Positions 1-9,400 of a DNA stretch of 64,000 bases are shown here, piece after piece. The notes under the pieces were generated by a model. It made no database searches. It was not told the DNA's origin and saw only the letters and a program-made list of their open reading frames with translations. This stretch comes from Streptomyces sp. NBC_00691 (GTDB lineage: Bacteria; Actinomycetota; Actinomycetes; Streptomycetales; Streptomycetaceae). The position numbers and the translations under genes were made by a program. The stretch is from assembly GCF_036226665.1 (NCBI RefSeq), contig NZ_CP109007.1:496001-560000 (forward strand). The letters run 5' to 3'. How positions within the stretch are numbered: the first letter of the stretch is position 1; the number at the start of each line of letters is the position of its first letter.

Positions 1-174
1 GCCGGACTCGCGTCGTTCGTGCGTCGTCCTGCGCGGGGCGGGCCGGACCCGACACGTCGTCACCACGAGGGCTCCCGTGCGGCGTCCGGGGTGCGCGGCC
101 GCTCCGGCACCCGACCGGCCCCTGGTACCGTTCGGGCCGCGACCGGCTCGACGGCCCGGTCTCCGTCACGGGGC

Positions 175-843
175 TCAGCCGCGCGGCTCGGCCCGGGGCA
201 GCAGCGCCGCGGTCAGTTCGGCGGTGCGGCGGTGCCACCGGGCGGCGCCGCGGAGCATGGCGTGCCCTCCGGTGGGCATCGGGATGCCGACCGCCTCGGC
301 GCCCGCCGTCCGGGCCCTGCGGACGAAGTCCCAGGACTCCTGGGCCGAGGTGATCCGGTCGGTCTCGTCGTGCAGCACATAGATCGCGCGTCCCGCGAGG
401 TGCGCGACGGGCTCCCCCGGCGGGCACCACGGTGCCAGGGCCACCACACCCCGGACCAGGGGATCGCCGGCGGCGCTGAGCGCGGCGCGGCCGCCCATCG
501 AGTGGCCGACGAGGACGACGGGGATCCGCCCGGCCCGCTCCCGCAGCCGCGCGAGCGCGGCCTCCGCGTCACGGGCCGCGTCGCGGCGGCCGCCGTTCCA
601 GCCCCGGTGCCGGTAGCGCAGCTCGGCGACGAGCACGTCCCGGCCGGCGAGCGCACGCGTCACGGCCGTCGCGAACGGGCGCATCCGCAGGGCGGGCAGG
701 TTGACCAGGGGCGGGACCCCGAGACCCTCGGAGCGGCCGCCGTGCAACAGGATCACGGCCGCCGCCGGGACGGCCGGGGCCCCGCGCACGACGAGTCGGC
801 CCTCCACGCTGCCGCGCGCCGCCGGGGCGGCCTCGGATGTCAT
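175..843 (-). CDS. Alpha/beta hydrolase, last gene of lipid operon
   Basis: Cytosolic alpha/beta hydrolase of 222 residues without signal peptide. The nucleophile elbow GHSMGG (S115) is clear, an oxyanion-type LLHGG lies at residues 32-36, and the acid and histidine are probably D159 or D162 (LHDETD) and H194 (TGGHAM). The ATG overlaps the stop of the DUF1295 gene by four bases, so it is translationally coupled as the last of five genes. Context suggests an esterase or thioesterase acting on a modified acyl lipid; that is inference, and the substrate cannot be read from the sequence. Confidence 0.85.
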   Translation of the reverse strand: MTSEAAPAARGSVEGRLVVRGAPAVPAAAVILLHGGRSEGLGVPPLVNLPALRMRPFATAVTRALAGRDVLVAELRYRHRGWNGGRRDAARDAEAALARLRERAGRIPVVLVGHSMGGRAALSAAGDPLVRGVVALAPWCPPGEPVAHLAGRAIYVLHDETDRITSAQESWDFVRRARTAGAEAVGIPMPTGGHAMLRGAARWHRRTAELTAALLPRAEPRG

Positions 844-1664
844 CGGGCTTGGCTCCGGTGCGCCGGCGGACGGGGCCGGCGCGGAGGGCGGGGCAGGAAG
901 CCGCTCGTGCGGGCCGCGTAGGCCGCGTAACCGGGGCGGTGCGCCATATGGGCCTCCAGGAGTCGTTTGCCGCTCCCCCAGATGAGCAGGCCGCTCATCA
1001 CCACGGGCGACACCAGGCAGAGGAGCGCGGACTGCCAGCTCGCGCAGGCGGTGAGGTAGAGCCCCCACCAGACCAGGAAGTCGCCGAAGTAGTTGGGGTG
1101 CCGCGTCCAGCTCCACAGCCCCCGGTCCATGATCCGCCCCCGGTTCGCGGGGTCGGACTTGAAGCGGGCGAGCTGGTGGTCCCCGACCGCCTCGAAGGCC
1201 AGGCCCGCCGCCCAGAGGACGAGGCCGAGGACGAGCAGGGGGTCGGGGCCCTCGGGCAGATAGGCCGCCGCCTGTACGGGGAGCGAGACGAGCCAGACGA
1301 GGGCGCCCTGGAGCAGGTAGACGGTGCGCAGGGCGTAGAGCGCCGGATGGCCGGAGCCCTTGGCGAGCATCTTCGCGTAGCGGGGGTCCTCGCCGTGGCC
1401 CCGGGCCCTGTGGGCGATGTGGAGGGCGAGTCGCAGCCCCCACACGCAGGTCGCGGCGGTCACCGCGAGCCTGCGGACGTCGTCCCCGTACCCGTCCGAG
1501 AGCACCCAGGTGACGACCGCGACTGCGGCGAACGCCACGCCCCAGGCGATGTCGACGATCCGGTGGAGGCCCTTCACCGAGCCGATCACGAAGGTCACCA
1601 GCATGACCGCGAGGGCCGTCGCGGCCGACCCGGCCAGGTTCATCGCCAGCGCCGACCAGTTCAT
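840..1664 (-). CDS. DUF1295 membrane protein (steroid 5-alpha-reductase-like)
   Basis: Membrane protein of 274 residues of the DUF1295 family, related to the C-terminal half of steroid 5-alpha reductases. About six or seven hydrophobic segments are visible (for example residues 10-30, 42-57, 66-83, 118-134, 142-160), and the family signature RHPNYFGDF is at about 188-196. Family members are presumed to reduce or modify lipid-like substrates with NADPH, but no reaction is established for this one. It starts inside the end of the cyclopropane-synthase-like gene (ATGA overlap) and overlaps the hydrolase gene at its 3' end. The C-terminus is a basic, proline-rich tail. Confidence 0.87.
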   Translation of the reverse strand: MNWSALAMNLAGSAATALAVMLVTFVIGSVKGLHRIVDIAWGVAFAAVAVVTWVLSDGYGDDVRRLAVTAATCVWGLRLALHIAHRARGHGEDPRYAKMLAKGSGHPALYALRTVYLLQGALVWLVSLPVQAAAYLPEGPDPLLVLGLVLWAAGLAFEAVGDHQLARFKSDPANRGRIMDRGLWSWTRHPNYFGDFLVWWGLYLTACASWQSALLCLVSPVVMSGLLIWGSGKRLLEAHMAHRPGYAAYAARTSGFLPRPPRRPRPPAHRSQAR

Positions 1665-3010
1665 CGGCCGGCTCCGGGGGAGGCATCCGCCTGGACCAGG
1701 CGGAGCTGACGCACGTCGAGGTAGTGCGCGCGGAAGCCGGCCTCGGAGTAGGCCAGATACAGCTCCCACATGCGGCGGAAGACCCGGTCGAAGCCGAGCT
1801 CCCCGACGGCCTCGGCCTCCCGGACGAAGGTCTCGCGCCAGAGCCGCAGCGTCTCGGCGTAGTGCTCCCCGTAGCCGTCGTCGTGGGTGATGCGCAGTCC
1901 CGCGTCGGCGCTCTCGCGGCCGAGGGCGTCCGGCGACGGGATGAGGCCGCCGGGGAACACGTACTTGCTGATCCAGGTGTGGGTGCGCGCGGTGTGGAGC
2001 ATCCGCTCGTGCGGCATCGTGATGGTCTGGAGGGCGACGGCGCCGCCGGGCGCGAGGAGGCGGCGCAGGGCGGCGAAGTACGTGGGCCAGTACTCGGCGC
2101 CGACGGCCTCGATCATCTCGACGCTCACCACGGCGTCGTACCGGCCCTCGACCTGTCGGTAGTCGCGCAGTTCGACGCGCACCCGGTCCGCCATGCCCGC
2201 CTCGGCGATCCGCCGCATCGCGAGCGCGCGCTGTTCCTCGGAGAGCGTGACGGTCAGGACGTCGGCTCCCCGGGACGCGGCGCGCAGCGCGAGTTCGCCC
2301 CAGCCGGTGCCGATCTCCAGGAGCCGGGTGCCCGGGCCGACACCGGCGAGATCGAGGAGGCGGTCGATCTTGCGGTGCTGGGCCGCGGTGAACGCGTCCG
2401 GCGTGGCGGGGAGGGTCTCGAACACGGCCGAGGAGTAGGACATGCTCGGGTCGAGGAAGCGGGCGAACAGGTCGTTGGACAGGTCGTAGTGCCGCTGGAT
2501 GTTGTCGCGGGCGCCTTCGAGCGTGTTGCGGTCCCGGGTCGGGCGGCGGCGCACCCAGGCCCCCCGGAGGCGGCGCAACGGGGCGGGTACGAGGTCGTCC
2601 ACGTGAGCGGCGAGGACGGTGAGGAGGCCCACGAGGTCGTCGCTGTCCCACTCGCCGGCCATGTAGGACTCGCCGAAGCCGATCAGCCCGTCGGCGCCGA
2701 TCCGCCGGTGGAAGGCGGCGGGGTCGTGCAGCGTCAGGGTGGGCGGGCCGGTCCGACCGGTGGGGTGGGGGGCGCTGCCGGGCGGGGCGGTCTCACCGGT
2801 GGTGGGGCGGGGGACTATGCCGAGCGGGGCGTCGGGGCCCAGGCGGAGTGGCAGCCGGGCGAAGGCGCGGGCGAGGACGCGCCGGGCGATCGCCGTGCGC
2901 AGGGCCGAGGCGCGCGGGAGGCGGGCGACATCGGGCCAGCGCTCGGGATCGACGAACGGACGGCCGGGGGCCGCGGCGCGGGGGGCGGCCTGCGGGTCGG
3001 TGACGGTCAC
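1661..3010 (-). CDS. Cyclopropane-fatty-acyl-phospholipid synthase family methyltransferase
   Basis: SAM-dependent methyltransferase of the CFA-synthase family, 449 residues. The N-terminal lipid-binding region carries GFGESYMAGEW, and the DNIQRHYDLSNDLF motif and the SAM site LEIGTGWGELAL (about residue 230) are intact. It would add a methylene or methyl group across an unsaturated acyl chain of a membrane phospholipid. The GTG start at 3010 gives a GTGA overlap with the DUF1365 gene. In other bacteria this trio (FAD protein, DUF1365, CFA-like enzyme) makes unusual acyl chains such as furan or branched fatty acids, so the product may not be a plain cyclopropane; this is inference. Confidence 0.9.
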   Translation of the reverse strand: MTVTDPQAAPRAAAPGRPFVDPERWPDVARLPRASALRTAIARRVLARAFARLPLRLGPDAPLGIVPRPTTGETAPPGSAPHPTGRTGPPTLTLHDPAAFHRRIGADGLIGFGESYMAGEWDSDDLVGLLTVLAAHVDDLVPAPLRRLRGAWVRRRPTRDRNTLEGARDNIQRHYDLSNDLFARFLDPSMSYSSAVFETLPATPDAFTAAQHRKIDRLLDLAGVGPGTRLLEIGTGWGELALRAASRGADVLTVTLSEEQRALAMRRIAEAGMADRVRVELRDYRQVEGRYDAVVSVEMIEAVGAEYWPTYFAALRRLLAPGGAVALQTITMPHERMLHTARTHTWISKYVFPGGLIPSPDALGRESADAGLRITHDDGYGEHYAETLRLWRETFVREAEAVGELGFDRVFRRMWELYLAYSEAGFRAHYLDVRQLRLVQADASPGAGR

Positions 3011-3813
3011 AGCATGCCTTCTCGGGTGGGCGGGACGGGACGGGGACGGATGGGAAGTCCCTTGAGGTACAGACGGATTCCGTGCCACCGGATCCCGGCG
3101 CTGACGGCGGCGGTGGACCATGGGTGGCGGAGCGCCGAGACGAGCAGGCCGCGTGCGTCCGCCGGCCGGCGGCGGCCGCGGACAGTGGCGGTCAGGGGCC
3201 TGCTCCCGTCGCCGTGCCGCAGTTGGACGGTCAGGTCGAGGTGCTCGCCGGGCAGCGGCAGCCGCATCCGGTAGGAGCCTTCGACGTCGAAGAACGGGGA
3301 GACGTAGAAGTCCTTGGCGACGTCCGCGCGTCCGGCGGCGTCGGGACGCAGGAGGTAGCAGTGCCGCCCGCCGTAGGTGTTGTGGACCTCGGCGACGACA
3401 CAGACGAGGGCGCCGGCGCGGTCGTGGCACCAGTACAGGGTGAGCGGGTTGAAGACATGGCCGAATACGCGCGCGTGGGCGAGCATCACCACCCGTCCGT
3501 CGGCGTCGCGTACGCCCTGGGACGAGAGGTAGGCGTCGAGACCCGCACGAAGGGTGGGTGCTCGGCCGCCGAAGTGGTCGCGGGCGTCGAAGCGGGCGAG
3601 CGGCCGCAGCGGGCGGGGCAGCCGGGGGAGGTCGTCGAGGTCGACGAGCCACAGGTACGTGCGCTGCCGCACCGCGTGGTGCACCGGCTGGACGCGGGTG
3701 TGGGCGACCTCGCAGGGGTAGAGCGCGGGCACCGTGGGCGTCCCGGGCGCGACGGTCGGCGCAGCTGCGGCGGGTGAGGTTCCTGCGGCGGTGGGGGCGC
3801 GGTCGGTGCTCAC
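3007..3813 (-). CDS. DUF1365 family protein
   Basis: DUF1365 protein, 268 residues, soluble. Family features visible are ALYPCEVAHTRVQP near the N-terminus, HVFNPLTLYWCHD in the middle and KDFYVSPFFDVEGSYRM after it. The biochemical role of DUF1365 is not established; it is habitually found between an FAD oxidoreductase and a CFA-type methyltransferase, as here. The GTG start overlaps the oxidoreductase stop (GTGA), and its own stop is embedded in the start of the next gene, so all members are probably made in fixed ratio. Confidence 0.88.
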   Translation of the reverse strand: MSTDRAPTAAGTSPAAAAPTVAPGTPTVPALYPCEVAHTRVQPVHHAVRQRTYLWLVDLDDLPRLPRPLRPLARFDARDHFGGRAPTLRAGLDAYLSSQGVRDADGRVVMLAHARVFGHVFNPLTLYWCHDRAGALVCVVAEVHNTYGGRHCYLLRPDAAGRADVAKDFYVSPFFDVEGSYRMRLPLPGEHLDLTVQLRHGDGSRPLTATVRGRRRPADARGLLVSALRHPWSTAAVSAGIRWHGIRLYLKGLPIRPRPVPPTREGML

Positions 3814-5066
3814 CAGGTCACCCCCAGGGCGCGGGCCGCCTCGACGCCGGAACGGCAGCCGTCCTCGTGGAACCCCCAGCCGTGGTACGCACCGGCGAAG
3901 GCGGTCACGGACGTCGCGAGAGCGGGCAGTTCGCGCTGGGCGGCGACGGAGCCGGGCGTGTAGACCGGGTGCTCGTACACCATGCGGGCGAGCACCGTGC
4001 TCTCGTCGACGCGGCCGTCCCCGTTGAGGGTCACGATGTGCGGCTCGTCCACCGGAAGGCGCTGGAGCCGGTTCATGTCGTAACTGACCTTGACGGCCTC
4101 GGGGCGCGCGTCGCAGGTGGGGAGCCAGTAGTTCCACGAGGCACGGGCGTGCGGAGCGGGCGGCAGGACGGTGGTGTCCCGGTGCAGCACGGTGGGGTTG
4201 CGGGAGTAGGTGAACGCGCCGAGGACCCGGCGCTCGTCGGGCGTGGCGTCGGCGAGCATCCGCAGGGCCTGGTCGGGGTGGACGGCTATGACGACGGCCG
4301 CGTGGACCTCGGACTCGCCGTCGTCGGTGGTCACGCGGACCTGGTCGGTGCCCCGTTCGATCGCGCGGACCGGGGTGGTGGTGCGGACGGCGGCGAGTCC
4401 CTTGGCCACCTTCTCGACGTACGCGGCGGAACCTCCCGTGACGGTCCGCCACTGCGGCGATCCGGTGGTGGAGAGGAGCCCGTGGTGGTCGAGGAAACGG
4501 AAGAGGTAGGCCGCCGGGTACAGAAGCGCGGTGTCCGGGGCGCAGGACCAGACGGCGGCCACCAGGGGGATGGCGAAGTGGCCGACGAAGTACGGCGAGA
4601 ACCCGCCGCTCGCCAGGAACGTCCCGAAGGTCTGACTGTCGTCCCCCGCGGCGAGGAGTCGCCGGGCCGCGCGGTGGAAGCGCGGCACGTCGGCGAGCAT
4701 CCGCAGGTGACGGCCCCTGCGCAGGTTGCCGCCGCCGAGCAGACCGCGCGGGCCGCGGGCGCCCGCGTAGGCCAGGCCGCAGCCGTCGCACCGCACGGAC
4801 ATGCTCATCTCGGCGTCCTGGGTGACGACACCCAGCTCGTGGAAGAGGCGCAGCAGGTTCGGGTAGGTGCGCTCGTTGTGGACGATGAATCCGGTGTCCA
4901 CGCGTACGGTTCCGCCGCCGCGGGTCGGCACCTCGTGGGTGTGGGCGTGGCCTCCGAGCCGGGCGTCCGCCTCGTACAGCACGACGTCGTGGCTCCGCGA
5001 GAGCACGTGCGCGGCTGTCAGGCCGGCCACTCCCGCCCCGACGACCGCGACAGTCCGCCGGTTCAT
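3810..5066 (-). CDS. FAD-dependent amine-oxidase-like oxidoreductase
   Basis: NAD(P)/FAD-binding protein of 418 residues. The Rossmann motif VAVVGAGVAGLTAAHVL is at residues 6-22, followed by an acidic residue in YEADARLGGHAHTH that binds the adenosine ribose, and TGFIVHNERTYP downstream. Fold class is that of amine oxidase/phytoene desaturase-like flavoproteins. In this context it probably dehydrogenates or isomerises the acyl chain acted on by the adjacent methyltransferase. The ATG at 5066 is preceded by GAGGGGG at good spacing. It may be coupled to a small upstream reading frame whose stop overlaps this ATG. Confidence 0.88.
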   Translation of the reverse strand: MNRRTVAVVGAGVAGLTAAHVLSRSHDVVLYEADARLGGHAHTHEVPTRGGGTVRVDTGFIVHNERTYPNLLRLFHELGVVTQDAEMSMSVRCDGCGLAYAGARGPRGLLGGGNLRRGRHLRMLADVPRFHRAARRLLAAGDDSQTFGTFLASGGFSPYFVGHFAIPLVAAVWSCAPDTALLYPAAYLFRFLDHHGLLSTTGSPQWRTVTGGSAAYVEKVAKGLAAVRTTTPVRAIERGTDQVRVTTDDGESEVHAAVVIAVHPDQALRMLADATPDERRVLGAFTYSRNPTVLHRDTTVLPPAPHARASWNYWLPTCDARPEAVKVSYDMNRLQRLPVDEPHIVTLNGDGRVDESTVLARMVYEHPVYTPGSVAAQRELPALATSVTAFAGAYHGWGFHEDGCRSGVEAARALGVTW

Positions 5067-5266
5067 CTGTTCCCCCTCGTGTCGCGGGGCGTCCGCGCAC
5101 CGATCGCGTGGAGCGTCCCCGTAGGTGGTTCGGTGCGGTGGGCCGTCCGGATGGGTGCGGGTTTCGCGCCCCGGGGCGGGCACCGCGGTCCGCCGGTCCG
5201 TGAGAGGGGTGATTCCTCGCCGGTCGCGAGGAGCCCCGGGCGGTGGACGGTGAACGCTGTGTCCAT
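5063..5266 (-). CDS. Possible small leader gene, 67 residues, unknown
   Basis: A 67-codon reading frame starts with ATG at 5266 after an excellent ribosome binding site (GGGGAGGAGG) and ends with a stop that overlaps the ATG of the FAD oxidoreductase (ATGA), the same coupling style as the rest of the operon. Against it: the product is Arg/Pro/Thr-rich without recognisable domain, and its third-position GC (about 80 percent by eye) is lower than that of the neighbours. It may be a genuine small protein or a coupling leader; I cannot assign a function. Confidence 0.35.
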   Translation of the reverse strand: MDTAFTVHRPGLLATGEESPLSRTGGPRCPPRGAKPAPIRTAHRTEPPTGTLHAIGARTPRDTRGNR

Positions 5267-5462
5267 GACGCCTCCTCCCCGTGCCGGTGCGCGGCGGATG
5301 CTTGCGCCCCCTCAGGCTCCGGCGCGCGGTGCCGCCGCCTCAAGGCGCAGCGTTTGTGCGTCGTTCGCGCAGGCGACGGGGCTCCGGCCGAGGAAACGGC
5401 GGAGGTACGGACCGGCGGGGCGGGGTGCGGCGGTGCCTGCGGGGCCTCCGGGCATGCGAAGA

Positions 5463-5490
5463 GGCCCCGTCTCCGGTGGGAGGCGGGGCC
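5463..5490 (-). terminator. Terminator after SLT-domain gene
   Basis: Twelve-base-pair GC-rich stem (5463-5474 with 5479-5490, one G-T pair) and four-base loop, about 30 bases past the stop of the secreted SLT-domain gene read on the minus strand. It separates that gene from the lipid operon. Confidence 0.6.
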
Positions 5491-5521
5491 CTGCGGTTCT
5501 GCGTGGTGCGGCGGGTGACTC

Positions 5522-5947
5522 TTAGTACCAGCCGTTGGCCTGCCAGTGCGACCAGGCGGCGTTCGGGGAGCCGTAGCGCTCGTTCATGTAGTCGAGGCCC
5601 CACTTGATCTGCGTGGCGGGGTTCGTCTTCCAGTCCGAGCCGGCGGAGGACATCTTCGAGGCCGGGAGGGCCTGGACCAGTCCGTAGGCGCCGCTGGAGG
5701 AGTTGGTCGCGGCGGGGTTCCAGCCGGACTCGTGCTCGACGATCTTGCTGAACGAGGCGTACTGGGAGGCCGGGACGATCTGCTTGGCAAGGTCCTGCGG
5801 GCTCGCGGCCGAGGCCGCCGACGTCGTGCCGAGCACCGCGCCCGAGGCGCCCAGCAGCACGGCTGCCGAGACGGCGAAGGTCTTCTTGCGGGACGAGACA
5901 CGAGTGGAGAGCGAGCGGAACACGAAGCGACCTAACGTCGGGGACAA
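5522..5947 (-). CDS. Secreted transglycosylase SLT-domain protein
   Basis: Small secreted lytic-transglycosylase-like protein, 141 residues. A basic n-region (FRSLSTRVSSRKK) and hydrophobic stretch end at an ASAASA-type signal peptidase site near residue 48. The mature part is a compact SLT/Rpf-like domain with the catalytic glutamate in EHESGWNP (about E71-E73), SSGAYGLVQALP, and the terminal aromatic block typical of these proteins (WSHWQANGWY). It should cleave peptidoglycan glycan strands outside the cell during growth or germination. The gene is monocistronic, with a terminator downstream and about 470 bases upstream without another gene. Confidence 0.88.
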   Translation of the reverse strand: MSPTLGRFVFRSLSTRVSSRKKTFAVSAAVLLGASGAVLGTTSAASAASPQDLAKQIVPASQYASFSKIVEHESGWNPAATNSSSGAYGLVQALPASKMSSAGSDWKTNPATQIKWGLDYMNERYGSPNAAWSHWQANGWY

Positions 5948-6319
5948 GGGGCGCGCCGGGCGTTCCCGGCAAGCCGGAACCAGAGCCCGGGAGGTCCGGA
6001 TCCGGAGGGATCGGCCTGCCGGCCTGGGCTGCGCTGAGCGCTGCCTGCCTGGCGACGTCCACCAGAGAAGCAGCCGTGGGACCCCGGCGCAATGACCCCC
6101 GGTACGAGGACGTTTCGGACCCGCGCCGAAAGCCCCGCCCCACCGGAATGTGAGTTTTGCCAGGTCACACCCCGGTCTGCGGTGATTCAGACAGGTCCCT
6201 ACCTTCTCCTATTCCACGTCGTAGGTGACCTAGGTCCTGTGGGGCGCCTCACTCCGCGGGCCCCCCGGAAGGGGGCCGAATGTGACCTGGGCCTCTCCCG
6301 GCAGCCGCGCCGGTCGGCA

Positions 6320-6382
6320 CACGACACGGCCGGGGCACCCACGCTTCACGGCCGGGGCTCGCACGACACGGCCGGGGCACCC
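6320..6382. repeat. 21-base direct repeat next to protease terminator
   Basis: The 21 bases beginning CACGACACGGCCGGGGC occur at 6320-6340 and again at 6362-6382, with a shorter third copy (CACGGCCGGGGC) around 6348-6359. The second copy runs into the left arm of the terminator hairpin, so the repeats look like partial duplications of the terminator. Confidence 0.6.
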
Positions 6383-6401
6383 GCGCGCGGGTGCCCCGGC
6401 C
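6370..6401 (-). terminator. Strong terminator after large S8 protease
   Basis: A 32-base perfect palindrome (GGCCGGGGCACCCGCG and its complement) lies 17 bases past the protease stop codon on the minus strand. Streptomyces terminators commonly lack a U tract, and the stem alone is convincing. Confidence 0.75.
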
Positions 6402-6418
6402 TTCCCGCTGCCGTGCGG

Positions 6419-9400
6419 TCAGCGGCGGACCTGGTAGGCCCGTGTGACCGTCTGGTCGACCGAGTTGCCGTCGGCGTCGGTGGCGGTGACCCGCAGCGAG
6501 ACGAAGCCCGCGGCCGCCGGGTTGTCGATGGCGCCGTTCAGCCGGCCGTCCAGGCGCACCTCCCGCCAGGAGGCACCGTCGTCGTACGAGGCCCACAGCC
6601 TGACCCCGGTGACGGCCGGGCCGACGAGGCCCTTGGGGTGTCGTACGCCGAGGCCGACCGTCGTGCGGGACCTGGTCCGGGCGCTGTTCGCCAGGTCGGT
6701 CCCGAGACGGTAGTCGACCGACAGGACGGGCAGCAGCGTCCGCCCCTCACCCTGCGCGGAGTGGAAGCGCCAGTCCGTGCGCACCTTGGTGGAGGTGGTC
6801 CAGCCGGCCTCCTCCCGCTGTACGTCGGTGACCACGCGGTACCCGGCTCGTTCCGGGACCACGGGGAAGGCGACGGCGGCGGAGGGCGCGGTGCCGAGCA
6901 GCGTGCCGTCCCGGTAGACCGTGGTCAGCTCCTTGTCGGTGCCGTTGCCCATGACGGTCCACTGCCCGGAGCCGCTGTCGAGCAGCCCCGCCGCCATGAT
7001 CCCGGCGACCGCGCCGTCGCGGACCGCGGCGCCGTCGAGGGCGATCGGAAGCGCGGTGCGGACGACGGCCTTGTTCCAGTCGCGGCGGACCTGCTGGCCG
7101 GGGGTGAACGTCGTGGCGGCCGTCAGCTGCCAGGTGCCGCCCGCCTTCCAGACGGGGCCGAGCTTCATGGCCTCGTAGGTACGCAGGCCCGTGGACACGT
7201 ATTCGGTCAGGGTGCGCTGGAGCGTCGTCCGCCCGAAGGCGAAGTTCGCGACGGGCTGCATCGGCGCGTGCATCAGCCTGCCGTATCCGGCCTCGGCTCC
7301 GGCGGTCGTGCCGTGGAACCGGGAGTCGACCGTGGCCAGCTCACCGGCACGGACGCGGTAGCGCTGGTCCGCGGGAATGCCGCCGGCTCGGTACTTGAGC
7401 AGTTCGTAGGAGTACGGGCTGACAGCCGTGCCGGAGAAGGTGATCCGGGCGCCGGTCAGGGCCAGCAGCCGCTCGCCCTCGGTGCCGGAGACCGTCATCG
7501 CGGGGATCCGGGTCTCCTTCGGGCTCCAGTTGCCCGCCAGCCAGCTGCCAGGAGTGTCGTTGTACACGAGCACGGCCAGAGCTCCGGCGTCGGCCGCCGC
7601 GTCGACCTGCGCGTACGTGGTGGTGGCGGAGTCCCGCTTCACCAGCGCGAGCCTGCCCCGGACGTCCTCGCCCGGCCTGGCCACCCGGAGGGTGCGGCTG
7701 CCGTCGAAGCGCGCGGAGCCGGTCCAGCCCTGGAAGTAGGAGACGTCGACGGCACGGCCGCCGTGTCCGGCGAGCCGGGCCGAGAGCGCGGGGGCGCTCA
7801 GGGACCAGCCGACGCGCGACTCGAAGAGGCCGGCGTCGGTCGTCGCCGACGGCACCGAGTAGACGGCGGTCTCCCCGCCGATCCAGGTCTCACGGTCCTG
7901 GACGAGGGGCTGCGAGGAGGAGCGGGAGGAGATGCCGACCCGGAGGCGGTTGGTCTCCGACGGGCGGGGCGTGGCCATCGTGACGCGGCCCGCCTTGGAG
8001 CCGTCGAAGGTGAGGGTCCGGTCGGAGTCGACGAGCGTGCCGGGCTGGGCGCCGTAGGTGTACTCGTGGAGCACGCTCCAGTCCGGGCTGTAGTGGAAGA
8101 TCTCCGCGATGAAGGAGTGCTCGCCGCGCGGCACCCGCACCACGACGGTCCCGTCCGCGCCGACCGGGTAGGTCTCCGGGAGCACCGCCCTGTCCAGGGA
8201 GGTGTCGGTGATCGCGGCGATGCCCTCGGTCGGCTTGCCGTCGCGGTCGAGGACCTTCAGCGTGACGTCGAAGCGCTGGACGTCCCGGCCGAAGCCGACC
8301 GCGGTCGTCACCGTCGTGCCGTCGGTGGCACGCGCGGTGACGTGCGCGCCGTGCGAGCCGGTGGTGACCTTGCCGCTGTCGAGGGTGACGGCGACCTCGG
8401 AGGTGCCGTGCGCGGGGACGGTCACCGAGTCGGCGCCGAGGGCGAGCGTGCCGGCCGGAAGGGTCTCCCCCGCGTCGGCCAGCGAGAGCGCCAGCGTGAC
8501 CGGGGCGTCGCCGTCGTTGACGTACGCGATCGTCTTCTCGACCGAGGCCGTGTCGTCCCAGCCGCGCAGGCCGAAGTCGACCGTGCCGGTGGACGACACC
8601 GGCTGGCGGACCGCGCGCGCCACGTCGAGGCGACCGGCGCCCTGCGCGTACACGGAGGTGTCGGCGGTGGTCTTCGCGGTGCTGATGAGCCCGCTCTTCA
8701 GTCGCGCGGGCGACCAGTCGGGGTGGCGCTGGGCGAGGATCGCCGCCGCGCCCGCCACGTGCGGTGTCGCCATGGAGGTGCCGCTCGCGGTGGTGTAGAG
8801 GTCGCCGACCGGCGAGCCCATCGTGGTGCCCGCCGCGCGGGCCGCGACGATCCGGACGCCGGGCGCCGTGATCTCCGGCTTGAGGCCGCCGTCGCCGCGC
8901 GGGCCCCGGCTGGAGAAGTTCGCGACGGCGTCGCCGGAGTCCACGGCGCCGACCGTGAGGGCAGCGGCGGCGGCACCGGGCGAGCCGACGGTCCTCGCAC
9001 CGGGCCCGCTGTTGCCCGCGGCGATGGTGAAGAGGACGCCCGTACGCGCGGTGAGTTCGTTGACCGCGAGGGACATGGGGTCGGTGCCGTCGGCGCCCTC
9101 CTGGCCGCCCAGGCTCATGGAGACGACCTTCGCGCCGGAGTGCGCGGCCCAGTCCATCCCCTCGATGATGCCGGACTCCGAACCGGAGCCGCCGTCGTCG
9201 AGGACCTTGCCCACGATCAGCTCGGCGCCGGGCGCCACTCCGCGGTACCGGCCGTCGGAGCCCGCGCCGCTGCCGAGGATCGTGGAGGCGACGTGGGTGC
9301 CGTGGCCGTGGCCGTCACGCGCGGTCTCGCCCGGGACGAAGCTGCGGCTCTCGACGATGCGGTCGGCGAGGTCGGGGTGGGTGGCGTCGACGCCGGTGTC

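Larger units (their letters stand above)
5948..6418. other. Intergenic region upstream of SLT-domain gene
   Basis: No gene seen in 471 bases. It holds the terminator of the large S8 protease at 6370-6401, short direct repeats just before it, and the untranslated leader of the SLT-domain gene. A perfect ten-base palindrome GACCTAGGTC lies at 6227-6236. I looked for a c-di-AMP (ydaO) riboswitch, common before cell-wall hydrolase genes in Streptomyces, and did not see its conserved blocks. Confidence 0.5.

Noticed and set aside
1..174. Possible gene at the left edge
   Set aside because: The open frames there are shadows with no initiation signal; I see only spacer downstream of the hydrolase gene.
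5948..6240. Possible c-di-AMP (ydaO) riboswitch before the SLT-domain gene
   Set aside because: The conserved blocks expected for that class (for example the GGGGGAACC-type and CCCGAACCCG-type segments) are not visible in the leader, although the sequence can form hairpins.
6320..6382. Short repeats that might resemble a CRISPR array
   Set aside because: Only two exact copies at one spacing, GC-rich and next to a terminator; no cas genes in the window.
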